Source: Prolixibacteraceae bacterium UBA5740 (GTDB lineage Bacteria > Bacteroidota > Bacteroidia > Bacteroidales > Prolixibacteraceae). Taken from it: a stretch of DNA of 7,595 nucleotides. Positions 1 through 6,182 of the stretch are shown piece after piece. The position numbers and the translations under genes are program-made. Under the pieces are notes generated by a model that made no database searches, had not been told where the DNA came from, and saw only the letters and a program-made list of their open reading frames with translations. The stretch is taken from contig DIFU01000153.1 of assembly GCA_002419285.1 (NCBI GenBank), forward strand, positions 1 through 7,595. Reading direction: 5' to 3'. The first letter of the stretch is position 1, and each line of letters starts with the position of its first letter.

Positions 1-439
1 GAAGAGGTACCGAGTAAGTAAAGGTTTGCTGACCTGCTGGTTTGGGAGAAGGTTTCTCTGTCTCATCCTTTTTATAATGGTATTGCACTGATGAGTCAGG
101 CTTATTTTGGGTTTTTACCTTCTTCTGTTCCTTGATTTTAAACTCAATCCGGAATCTCTTCCTTGTCTTTACGCGCAGTCCATGGTTATTCACTCCTCCA
201 AACTGCACAGAACTTATCAGTCGTACAGCCTCTTCATCACAACCATGCCCAAGTCCCCTTTCTATCCGGACATTCATGACATCTCCATTATCGTTGATTT
301 CGGCTGATAAATATACAATTCCCTGAATTTTGTTTTCCAACGCCTGGCGAGGATATATCAGATTCGCCATTATATACTTCTTGAATTCTTCTTTTCCACC
401 AGGAAATTCAGGCAACTTTAAAAAGGTCTTTTTTTTCAT
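1..439 (-). CDS. TonB C-terminal-domain protein (partial, runs off left edge)
   Basis: An open frame starts with ATG at 439 (an in-frame TGA lies just upstream) and continues without a stop to base 1, so about 146 N-terminal residues are visible and the C-terminus is missing. Residues about 10-102 look like a TonB_C domain: PEFPGG at 10-15, a YP at 29-30, the first strand GIVYLSAEIN (40-49), then NGDV, a CDEEAV helix (66-71) and a final basic strand ending RFRIEFKIK. Known TonB proteins carry this fold at the end of a membrane-anchored, proline-rich protein that energises outer-membrane receptors. Here the domain starts almost at residue 1, with only MKKK before it and no membrane segment or signal peptide. 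A hydrophilic Lys/Pro/Gln tail (about 103-138) follows. A role in TonB transport is therefore not assured. The gene lies 56 bp after mgsA and may be read from the same promoter. Domain call fairly sure; function unknown. Confidence 0.8.
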   Translation of the reverse strand, partial: MKKKTFLKLPEFPGGKEEFKKYIMANLIYPRQALENKIQGIVYLSAEINDNGDVMNVRIERGLGHGCDEEAVRLISSVQFGGVNNHGLRVKTRKRFRIEFKIKEQKKVKTQNKPDSSVQYHYKKDETEKPSPKPAGQQTFTYSVPL

Positions 440-462
440 GAAGTATTCGTTGATTATTCAGA

Positions 463-500
463 TTTAAAAACTTAATTTCTTGCTACTACTCGTTTTTAAA
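463..500. repeat. AT-rich inverted repeat at the end of mgsA
   Basis: Perfect 9-bp arms, tttaaaaac at 463-471 and gtttttaaa at 492-500, are separated by 20 bases and include the mgsA stop codon. The stem has a single G-C pair, so as RNA it would be a weak hairpin with its U-run inside the arm. It could slow transcription between mgsA and the TonB-like gene, but it is not a convincing terminator. Confidence 0.35.
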
Positions 501-966
501 GATCAACTTCCCTCTTTATATAACCAGAATAATCCTTGATAATCGGCTCATATTTTTCATGAAACAGAGTTGATGATATTATGAAATCGGCAGTTGACCT
601 GTTTTGGGCAGTTGGAATGTTATACAGCACGGCGATCCTGAGCAAGGCTTTTACATCCACATCATGAGGTTGGGGCTGCATCGGGTCCCAGAAAAATATC
701 AGGATATCAATGTTCCCATCAGCGATCATTGCGCCAAGTTGTTGATCACCGCCCAACGGTCCCGATTTCAGTTTGATAACTTCGGGAGGAACTATTTCTG
801 TCTCTTCACATTTCTCCTGAATGGCTTCCTCAATAATCTTACCTGTAGTGCCTGTGCAAATCAGGGTGTGTTTCGCCAGTTGCTGCCAGTTGAATGAAAC
901 CCATTCCATGACATCCTTTTTACGATTATCATGTGCAACAATTCCTATATTCTTTTTCTTCTTCAT
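496..966 (-). CDS. mgsA: Methylglyoxal synthase
   Basis: Cytosolic enzyme (156 aa; the E. coli protein is 152) that converts dihydroxyacetone phosphate to methylglyoxal and phosphate, a bypass of lower glycolysis used when phosphate is short or sugar phosphates build up. Family motifs run in order: IVAHD (9-13), TGTTG for phosphate binding (38-42), SGPLGGDQQ (68-76), IFFWDP (90-95), PHDVDVKALLR (100-110) and STADFII (124-130). Aligned by eye to E. coli MgsA, the catalytic Asp71 is D74, His19 is H12, His98 is H101 and Asp101 is D104, so the active site is intact. About 10 extra residues lie between TGTTG and SGPLGG (about 50-65). The ATG at 966 is followed by a Lys-rich start, and no Shine-Dalgarno is visible. 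It has its own promoter-like box at 1027-1020 just beyond the upstream operon's terminator. Very confident. Confidence 0.97.
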   Translation of the reverse strand: MKKKKNIGIVAHDNRKKDVMEWVSFNWQQLAKHTLICTGTTGKIIEEAIQEKCEETEIVPPEVIKLKSGPLGGDQQLGAMIADGNIDILIFFWDPMQPQPHDVDVKALLRIAVLYNIPTAQNRSTADFIISSTLFHEKYEPIIKDYSGYIKREVDL

Positions 967-986
967 AATCAGTATTTTATTTAACT

Positions 987-1004
987 GTTTCCATGAACGG
1001 AAAC
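987..1004. repeat. Inverted repeat in the mgsA leader
   Basis: Perfect 6-bp arms gtttcc (987-992) and ggaaac (999-1004) are separated by 6 bases. The repeat falls between the predicted mgsA start of transcription (about 1015) and the ATG at 966. It could be a small leader hairpin or a binding site for a repressor. The sequence does not say which, and chance occurrence is possible. Confidence 0.35.
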
Positions 1005-1019
1005 TCGAATTATTTAGGA

Positions 1020-1027
1020 CAAAGATA
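1020..1027 (-). promoter_or_regulatory. Promoter -7 box for mgsA
   Basis: TATCTTTG on the minus strand matches the Bacteroidetes -7 consensus TAnnTTTG exactly, and is the same octamer used in front of pyrK. It predicts a start of transcription near 1015 and a leader of about 50 bases. No TTG -33 element stands 17-21 bases upstream, because that region is the T-run and hairpin of the preceding terminator. The call therefore rests on the -7 box alone. Confidence 0.55.
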
Positions 1028-1033
1028 CGCTAT

Positions 1034-1072
1034 AATAAAAAGGCAGGCCCCCGAAAATACTGAAGCCTGCCT
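1034..1072 (-). terminator. Rho-independent terminator of the E2-E1-flavodoxin operon
   Basis: On the minus strand an 8-bp perfect GC-rich stem (AGGCAGGC pairing with GCCTGCCT, 1072-1065 with 1048-1041) and a 16-base loop are followed directly by TTTTATTATA. It starts 18 bases after the flavodoxin stop codon, so it should end that operon and isolate it from mgsA. Confidence 0.85.
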
Positions 1073-1090
1073 CTGACAATGAAAACTTAA

Positions 1091-1594
1091 TTAAAAGTTC
1101 TCTTTAACTTGTTTAATCCACATATCAAGTCTTGCCTGTGTCAATCTTGCCTGATTCTCCTGATCGAGGATCAGTCCGACAAATTTGTCGTTCTTAATGG
1201 CCCTCGATGATTCAAATGTGTATCCTTCAGTGGAGGTCTCTCCTACTATTTCAGCACCCCGCTGCTTTAAAAGGTTGGCCATCAATCCAACGGCGTCACC
1301 AAAGTTCTCAGGATAACTTTTCTGGTCAGCCAGTCCATAGATGGCAATCTTTTTCCCAGACATGTCCAGATCTTCGATGGCTGGAACAAATTCGTCCCAA
1401 TAGTTGGGAAGTTCACCATCAAACCAGGTCGGCACACCCAGAATCATTCTGTCATACTTCAGAAATTCTTCTTCCGTTACAGTCTCAGCATTAATTGCCT
1501 CAATCTCGCCTTCTTTGAACATTTCAAGGATTTTTTCACCAATTAACTTTGTTTTCTGAGAGTTGAAGCTGTAAAATATTCCAATTTTTTCCAT
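1091..1594 (-). CDS. fldA: Flavodoxin (long-chain type)
   Basis: A 167-aa FMN-binding electron carrier, the usual size for long-chain flavodoxins, which replace ferredoxin as a low-potential, one-electron shuttle in the cytosol. It begins IGIFYSF (strand 1). W57 in VPTWFDGELP and Y94 in YGLADQKSYPENF sit where the two aromatic residues that sandwich the flavin are found in cyanobacterial flavodoxin, and GLADQ is the usual GLGDQ motif. The C-terminal part (about 122-167) holds the long-chain insertion and a final helix. The phosphate-binding loop is unusual: S9-F-N-S-Q-K-T15 has no glycine, where related proteins usually read T-x-T-G-x-T. The ATG at 1594 lies 13 bp after the E1 stop codon, so it is almost certainly the last gene of the E2-E1 operon, closed by the terminator at 1072-1034. 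Family call confident; redox partner unknown. Confidence 0.93.
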   Translation of the reverse strand: MEKIGIFYSFNSQKTKLIGEKILEMFKEGEIEAINAETVTEEEFLKYDRMILGVPTWFDGELPNYWDEFVPAIEDLDMSGKKIAIYGLADQKSYPENFGDAVGLMANLLKQRGAEIVGETSTEGYTFESSRAIKNDKFVGLILDQENQARLTQARLDMWIKQVKENF

Positions 1595-1607
1595 TGTGAT
1601 GCTGTTA

Positions 1608-3656
1608 TTAATAGTTCAATAATTCAACGGCTGCGTTGTAAATCTTAGCTGTACTAGGCAGGATGGCAGCCTCCAGGATGCGGTTGAAACCGACTGGTGT
1701 AAAGGTTGAACCAACCCTCTTAACCGGTGAGTCAAGCCATTCGAAGGCTTCCTCCATGATGATGGAGGCTACTTCACCGCCGAAACCACCATGAACTTTA
1801 TCTTCGTGAACAACCAGTGCTTTGTTGGTCTTCTTAACCGAACTCAGGATCAGGTCTTTATCGAGAGGTACAATTGAGCGGAGGTCTATCACTTCAACAT
1901 CGTAACCTTCTGCAGCCAGCTTTTCGGCTGCATCGAGGCACATTAGCGTAGTGTTTCCGTAGGTAACAATAGTCAGGTCAGAACCTTCACGTCTGATTCT
2001 TGCTTTTCCAAACGGCACCTCGAAATCCTCAGGAATTGGTGTGGAAGCCTTGGGATCCTGATATAAGGCCTTTGGTTCCATGAAGACGGTCATACCTCTT
2101 GAACGCATGGCTGTTCTAAGCAAACCTGCAGCATCATCTGCAAAAGAAGGATAAACGATTCTAACACCAGGAATAGCTGCCAGCGAACCTTCGATATTCT
2201 GCGAATGATATAGGCCACCACCTATATAACCTCCGGAAGCAAGTCGTATGGTTACATTGGGTGTGAACTTCCCGTTTGAGCGCCAGTAGTCATGGCTGGA
2301 ATCAACATATTGTTCCATGGCAGGCCAGAAATAGTCAGCAAATTCAGCTCCTTCAACGACTATACGGATTTTTTCGTCATATCGCGACATTCCGTTAGCC
2401 GTTCCCATAATGAAGTCTTCGGCAATAGGCGCATTAAATACTCGTTTCTTACCAAATTCCTTTTGTAATCCTTTTGATACGTTAAAAATACCCCCCTTAT
2501 CCTTATGGGCAATATCCTGACCCCAGATAAATGTGTCCGGGTTATGGCGAAATTCAGCCTTTAATGTTTCGTTCAGGGCAGTAATGAGTTTTTTCTTTTC
2601 GCCCTGGTCAGTATGAATTCCTTCCGGGTATTTTTCAGATACATAAGGCTCGGGCAAAACGAATTCATGGATTTTTGCGGGATCCGGGTCCGGTGCTTTC
2701 AAGGCAGCCTTGTGCGCCGTTTTCACGATCAGAGTCGCTTCTTCGTCGATGGCGTCAATTTCTTCCTGAGTCAAACGGTTGTATCGTAACAGCAGACGTT
2801 TAAATTTAGCCAAAGGATCATATTCCATTACATAAGTTCGCTCAGTCTCACTGCGATAAAGTTCATGCTTATCAGAGTTAGAATGAGAATGCAGACGGAC
2901 ACAGTTTGCCTGCACGATCACCGGCACGCTTTCCTCAATGGCAATCTTTTTGGCCTCTGCCATGGCATTCATGCTGTCGAAAACATCTTTGCCATTACAA
3001 TGTATAACTCGGATATTCTTGAATCCAATGAAATTATTTGCGACCTTCCGGTTGGCAGTCTGGTCCTTCTTGGGTACCGAGATACCATAACCATTATCCT
3101 GAAAAACAAAAATCACAGGCAGTTTCTCCCGGTCAGCTCCATTGATAGCTTCATAAACATAGCCTTCACTGACTGATGATTCACCCTGGCTGCTGATAGA
3201 AACAACTTTGTCTCCATAATATTTTATGGCTCTGGCCACACCCACAGCATGAAGAGTATGGTTCCCGGTCAAAGATGAAGTGTTATGGATGTTCCACTCC
3301 GGTTTGGAGAAATGGTTCGACATATGTCGGCCTCCGGTTCCCGGATCAGTGGCCTTAGATATACCGTTCAGGATCAACTCTTCGGGAGTCATTCCAGCTG
3401 AAAGTGCAGTCAGCATATCCCTATAATAGGGAAAAAGGTGGTCTTTTTGTTTTTCAAAAGTCTGCCCGATCGCCAGCTGAATTCCGTCATGCCCTGCAAA
3501 GGGTGCATGATATGACCAACCTATAGCTTGCTTCAGGTAGTTAGGGGCTCTATCGTCAATCTTCCTTCCGATAGTCATTAACCTGTACCACTGTACAAGT
3601 ATATCCTTCGGAGTCTTTTTAATGGAGAAAATTTCAGGTATTTCTGTATTTTTCAT
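1608..3656 (-). CDS. Fused E1 alpha/beta subunit of a 2-oxoacid (branched-chain type) dehydrogenase
   Basis: Thiamine-diphosphate enzyme of 682 aa that decarboxylates a 2-oxoacid and passes the acyl group to lipoyl-E2. Residues about 15-330 are E1 alpha: FPYYRDM (75-81), DPGTGGRHM (104-112), a ThDP/Mg segment with GES at 158-160 and N188 in QDNGYGIS, and the mobile loop HSHSNSD (256-262) with its YR. Residues about 355-682 are E1 beta: E413 in NAPIAEDF (cofactor-activating Glu), GGGLYHSQ (479-486) and a transketolase C-terminal domain (DLRSIVPLD, HEDKVHGGFGGE). The usual GDG is GES; a Glu at this place (GEG) is also seen in human branched-chain E1 alpha, and the GRHM segment resembles GRQMP there, so I favour branched-chain 2-oxoacids over pyruvate. 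Separate alpha and beta genes are the more familiar form; the fusion is common in Bacteroidetes. It lies 45 bp after E2 and 13 bp before flavodoxin. Substrate is inferred. Confidence 0.92.
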   Translation of the reverse strand: MKNTEIPEIFSIKKTPKDILVQWYRLMTIGRKIDDRAPNYLKQAIGWSYHAPFAGHDGIQLAIGQTFEKQKDHLFPYYRDMLTALSAGMTPEELILNGISKATDPGTGGRHMSNHFSKPEWNIHNTSSLTGNHTLHAVGVARAIKYYGDKVVSISSQGESSVSEGYVYEAINGADREKLPVIFVFQDNGYGISVPKKDQTANRKVANNFIGFKNIRVIHCNGKDVFDSMNAMAEAKKIAIEESVPVIVQANCVRLHSHSNSDKHELYRSETERTYVMEYDPLAKFKRLLLRYNRLTQEEIDAIDEEATLIVKTAHKAALKAPDPDPAKIHEFVLPEPYVSEKYPEGIHTDQGEKKKLITALNETLKAEFRHNPDTFIWGQDIAHKDKGGIFNVSKGLQKEFGKKRVFNAPIAEDFIMGTANGMSRYDEKIRIVVEGAEFADYFWPAMEQYVDSSHDYWRSNGKFTPNVTIRLASGGYIGGGLYHSQNIEGSLAAIPGVRIVYPSFADDAAGLLRTAMRSRGMTVFMEPKALYQDPKASTPIPEDFEVPFGKARIRREGSDLTIVTYGNTTLMCLDAAEKLAAEGYDVEVIDLRSIVPLDKDLILSSVKKTNKALVVHEDKVHGGFGGEVASIIMEEAFEWLDSPVKRVGSTFTPVGFNRILEAAILPSTAKIYNAAVELLNY

Positions 3657-3701
3657 TTCAATCTTATAAAATCTGTTTATATCTGTTCAGTACAACTATT
3701 A

Positions 3702-5051
3702 TTAAACCGAACGATTCATGTCAAATTCTTCCAAAATATCCGCGATCCTTCTGAGGAATGCACCTCCTAAAGCACCGTCGACAACGCGATGGTCATAAGA
3801 TAGTGAGAGGAACATTTTGTGGCGGATGGCGATGACGTCACCTGTAGGTGTTTCCACTACAGCAGGCTTTTTCTCGATAGTGCCGGTTGCAAGAATGGCG
3901 ACCTGGGGCTGGTTAATGATCGGTGTACCGATCTGGTTCCTGAAGGAGCCGAAGTTAGTGATGGTAAACGTACCGTCCTGGATATCCTCAGGTGCAAGTT
4001 TATTTTTCCTGGCGGAATCAGCCAGCTTATTGAGATTTTTGGTCAGTCCAACCAAATTCTTCTCATCAGCATTCTTGATTACAGGAACAATCAGGTTACC
4101 GTCAGGTTTGGCAACCGCGATGCCCACATTGATATTTTTGCGGAGAATGATTTTATCACCGTCAACAGATGCATTGACTCCCGGGAATTCAGCAAGTGCA
4201 CGAGCCACAGCCTCAATAAATACAGGCATATAGGTAATTTTTTCACCGTGACGAGCTTGGAATTCATCTTTCACCCTGTTTCTCCAGAGTACCAGATTGG
4301 TAACGTCAGCTTCAACAACTCCTGTAACATGAGGTGAAACCTGCTTTGACATTACCATGTGATCAGCAATCAGCTTACGTACGCGGTCCATTTCAATGAT
4401 TTGATCTTCAGCTCCGATCGATACAGAGACTTTAGGACGAGCAGGAGCTTCTGTCTGAACCCTGGCAGATGTCGCCTGATCTTCTTTGGCTGAAGTTTTC
4501 GCTGTACCACTAACTGGTGCAGTTTTCCCGCTTTTCTTATCGGTAATATATTTCAGAATATCATTTTTCTGAACGCGTCCGTTTGAACCGGAACCTTCTA
4601 TAGATTCAAGTTCTTCAAATGAAATATTTTCCTCCTCCGCTATTTTCTTAACCAAAGGAGAATAAAAACGGTTTGATAAACCCCGTACCGATTTTAAAGA
4701 TGTGTCAGATGGATTTTCATTACCTCCTGAGATTTCGATATTTTCAGGTGGGTTCGATTTCTGTTCAGAATTTTCAATTGTAGCGACTTCAGGCTCATCT
4801 TCATCTTCGCCAGAGAGTGAAACGATGGCGAGGACCTCACCAACGGGTATCAAAACGTTGGCAGGATGTAAGATCTTTACAATCTTGCCATCCACAGGCG
4901 AAGGAATCTCGGAGTCCACCTTATCTGTTGCCACTTCAAAGAGAATGTCATCCTCTTCAATAGTGTCGCCTTCCTTGATAAACCATTTGGTTATGGTGGC
5001 TTCCTGAATACTTTCACCCAATTTGGGCATTACTATTTCAAATTGTGCCAT
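3702..5051 (-). CDS. Dihydrolipoamide acyltransferase (E2) of the 2-oxoacid dehydrogenase complex
   Basis: E2 core protein of 449 aa that takes the acyl group from E1 on a lipoyl arm and transfers it to CoA. Domains in order: one lipoyl domain (about 2-78) with lipoylated K44 in ATDKVDS; an acidic linker; a peripheral-subunit-binding domain (about 129-168: SPLVKKIAEE, GSGSNGRVQKNDIL) for docking E1 and E3; an Ala/Pro/Lys-rich linker (about 170-212); and the catalytic domain (about 215-445) ending with YDHRVVDGA, where H421 and D425 are the active-site pair (first His of HHxxxDG replaced by Asp, as in many E2s). TNFGSF (365-370) is the other conserved catalytic-domain motif. A single lipoyl domain fits branched-chain or 2-oxoglutarate types better than proteobacterial pyruvate E2s. 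The ATG at 5051 begins MAQFEIVMPKLGES, the standard E2 start. It is the first gene of the operon. An E3-binding domain is present, but no E3 gene lies in the window. Confidence 0.94.
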   Translation of the reverse strand: MAQFEIVMPKLGESIQEATITKWFIKEGDTIEEDDILFEVATDKVDSEIPSPVDGKIVKILHPANVLIPVGEVLAIVSLSGEDEDEPEVATIENSEQKSNPPENIEISGGNENPSDTSLKSVRGLSNRFYSPLVKKIAEEENISFEELESIEGSGSNGRVQKNDILKYITDKKSGKTAPVSGTAKTSAKEDQATSARVQTEAPARPKVSVSIGAEDQIIEMDRVRKLIADHMVMSKQVSPHVTGVVEADVTNLVLWRNRVKDEFQARHGEKITYMPVFIEAVARALAEFPGVNASVDGDKIILRKNINVGIAVAKPDGNLIVPVIKNADEKNLVGLTKNLNKLADSARKNKLAPEDIQDGTFTITNFGSFRNQIGTPIINQPQVAILATGTIEKKPAVVETPTGDVIAIRHKMFLSLSYDHRVVDGALGGAFLRRIADILEEFDMNRSV

Positions 5052-5136
5052 AAATAATGTTGTTATGTGGATTGTAATTTACAGATTTAAAAACAAGTCA
5101 AAGATTGAAATGTTCACATTGCAATTCATTTTTTTA

Positions 5137-5167
5137 CAAAATTTGAATTTACCTATCCGTCTGTCAA
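5137..5167 (-). promoter_or_regulatory. Candidate promoter of the E2-E1-flavodoxin operon
   Basis: On the minus strand TTG (5167-5165) is followed after 20 bases by AAATTTTG (5144-5137), one mismatch from TAnnTTTG. This would give a leader of about 80 bases for E2. A perfect -7 box, TACATTTG at 5229-5222, lies farther upstream but lacks a TTG at the right distance. Either could be used. A short palindrome TGTAA-T-TTACA at 5073-5083 lies just before the E2 start. No terminator is visible after pyrD, so read-through is also possible. Confidence 0.35.
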
Positions 5168-5216
5168 TATGGCATGAAAAACCTAAAGAAAAGAAATAAA
5201 GAACGAAAACAACTGA

Positions 5217-5283
5217 GTTAACAAATGTAAATATATTGCAATTGTGTACTTTTGTAAACTATTATAAGAATTACATTTGTAAT
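5217..5283. repeat. Cluster of TACAWWTGTA-like dyads between pyrD and E2
   Basis: Three related 10-bp elements follow each other: aacaaatgta (5220-5229, one mismatch), tacttttgta (5247-5256, one mismatch) and tacatttgta (5272-5281, exact, over the pyrD stop codon). The first two also form an imperfect inverted repeat (5217-5229 with 5247-5259, 11 of 13 pairs) around an ATTGCAAT palindrome at 5235-5242. The exact 10-mer occurs otherwise only at 7506-7515 and 7548-7557, around the regulator's promoter. It may be an operator, but TACATTTG is also a perfect -7 promoter box, so part of the likeness may come from promoter sequence alone. Confidence 0.4.
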
Positions 5284-6182
5284 CCGCCAATTAATTCAGT
5301 AATGTCATTTAAATTGTGTCTTTTCATATAATCCCTGATGCCATCCACAATGTGAATGGGAATGAAAGGATCCTTAAAAATGGCTGTACCAACCTGAACT
5401 GCGCTCGCTCCAGCGAGAAAAAATTCAATGGCATCTGTTGCATTCATAATGCCTCCGAGTCCTATAACAGGTATTTTGACCGCACTGGAGACTTGCCAGA
5501 CCATGCGCAATGCAATTGGCTTTATTGCAGGCCCTGATAAACCTCCAGTGATTGTAGACAGAAGTGGTTTGCGTGATTCAGCATCGATTCCCATGCCCAG
5601 AAAAGTGTTTACCAATGAAACACTGTCTGCACCCTGGCCTTCAACAGCTTTTGCTATTTCAGTAACATCTGTAACATTCGGAGACAATTTTACTATCAGG
5701 GTTTTAGGATATACTTTTCGAACCTCACGTGTGACATATTCGGCACTTGGACAACTTACTCCAAAAGCCATACCACCTTCTTTCACGTTTGGGCACGAGA
5801 TATTCAGCTCCATTGCCGCAATCTTATCCAGTCCGGCAATCTTTTCTGTTACTTCAACATATTCTTCAACTGTTGATCCATTTACGTTCACGATCAATGA
5901 TGTATCATAGTCTTTAATTCTAGGATAAATATGATTGATGAAGTAATCGACCCCTTTATTCTGCAATCCCACTGCATTAAGCATACCAGATGGTGTTTCA
6001 GCCATTCTCGGATAAGGATTACCATCCCTGTTTTTTAAGGTTATGCCCTTGAGAAGAATGCCTCCAACCTGTGAAACATCATAGAAATCAGCAAGTTCTT
6101 CGCCAAATCCGGAACAGCCGGAGGCCGTCATTACTGGATTTTTCAGGGCAAGACCCTTAATATTGACTGATAAGTTTACCAT
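5271..6182 (-). CDS. pyrD: Dihydroorotate dehydrogenase B, catalytic subunit (class 1B)
   Basis: FMN enzyme of 303 aa, cytosolic, that oxidises dihydroorotate to orotate in pyrimidine synthesis. As class 1B it hands electrons to PyrK and then NAD+, which suits life without oxygen or respiratory quinone. Visible motifs: ASGCSGFGEE near the N-terminus, LLKG (K45), SGMLNAVGLQN (65-75) binding orotate, NISCPNV with catalytic C130 (class 1 enzymes use Cys where class 2 use Ser), VKLSPN (K165), VNT (191-193), ITGGLSGPAIKP (211-222) and GLGGI / VGTA for the FMN phosphate. All key residues are present and the length is normal. Its ATG overlaps the pyrK stop codon by 7 bp, which implies translational coupling and one transcript. 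The stop codon sits inside an exact TACATTTGTA dyad. No terminator is seen downstream. Very confident. Confidence 0.97.
   Translation of the reverse strand: MVNLSVNIKGLALKNPVMTASGCSGFGEELADFYDVSQVGGILLKGITLKNRDGNPYPRMAETPSGMLNAVGLQNKGVDYFINHIYPRIKDYDTSLIVNVNGSTVEEYVEVTEKIAGLDKIAAMELNISCPNVKEGGMAFGVSCPSAEYVTREVRKVYPKTLIVKLSPNVTDVTEIAKAVEGQGADSVSLVNTFLGMGIDAESRKPLLSTITGGLSGPAIKPIALRMVWQVSSAVKIPVIGLGGIMNATDAIEFFLAGASAVQVGTAIFKDPFIPIHIVDGIRDYMKRHNLNDITELIGGLQM

Noticed and set aside
107..4337. Several plus-strand open frames of 64-172 codons (for example 3819-4337, 3817-4233 and 5428-5910)
   Set aside because: They lie opposite strongly supported minus-strand genes, have no recognisable domains or promoters and often overlap each other; they are shadows of the real coding frames.
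459..5094. Identical 13-mer cagatttaaaaac at 459-471 and 5082-5094, both upstream of a gene start
   Set aside because: One 13-base repeat of AT-rich sequence is expected by chance about as often as not in a window of this size.
5217..5259. The inverted repeat after pyrD as a transcription terminator
   Set aside because: The stem is AT-rich with two mismatches and a 17-base loop, and no T-run follows it on the minus strand.
5251..5279. Possible plus-strand promoter (TTTG, 17 bases, TACATTTG) reading antisense into pyrD
   Set aside because: Spacing is shorter than preferred, the element is nearly palindromic so it scores on both strands, and no plus-strand gene follows. It cannot be excluded without transcript data.
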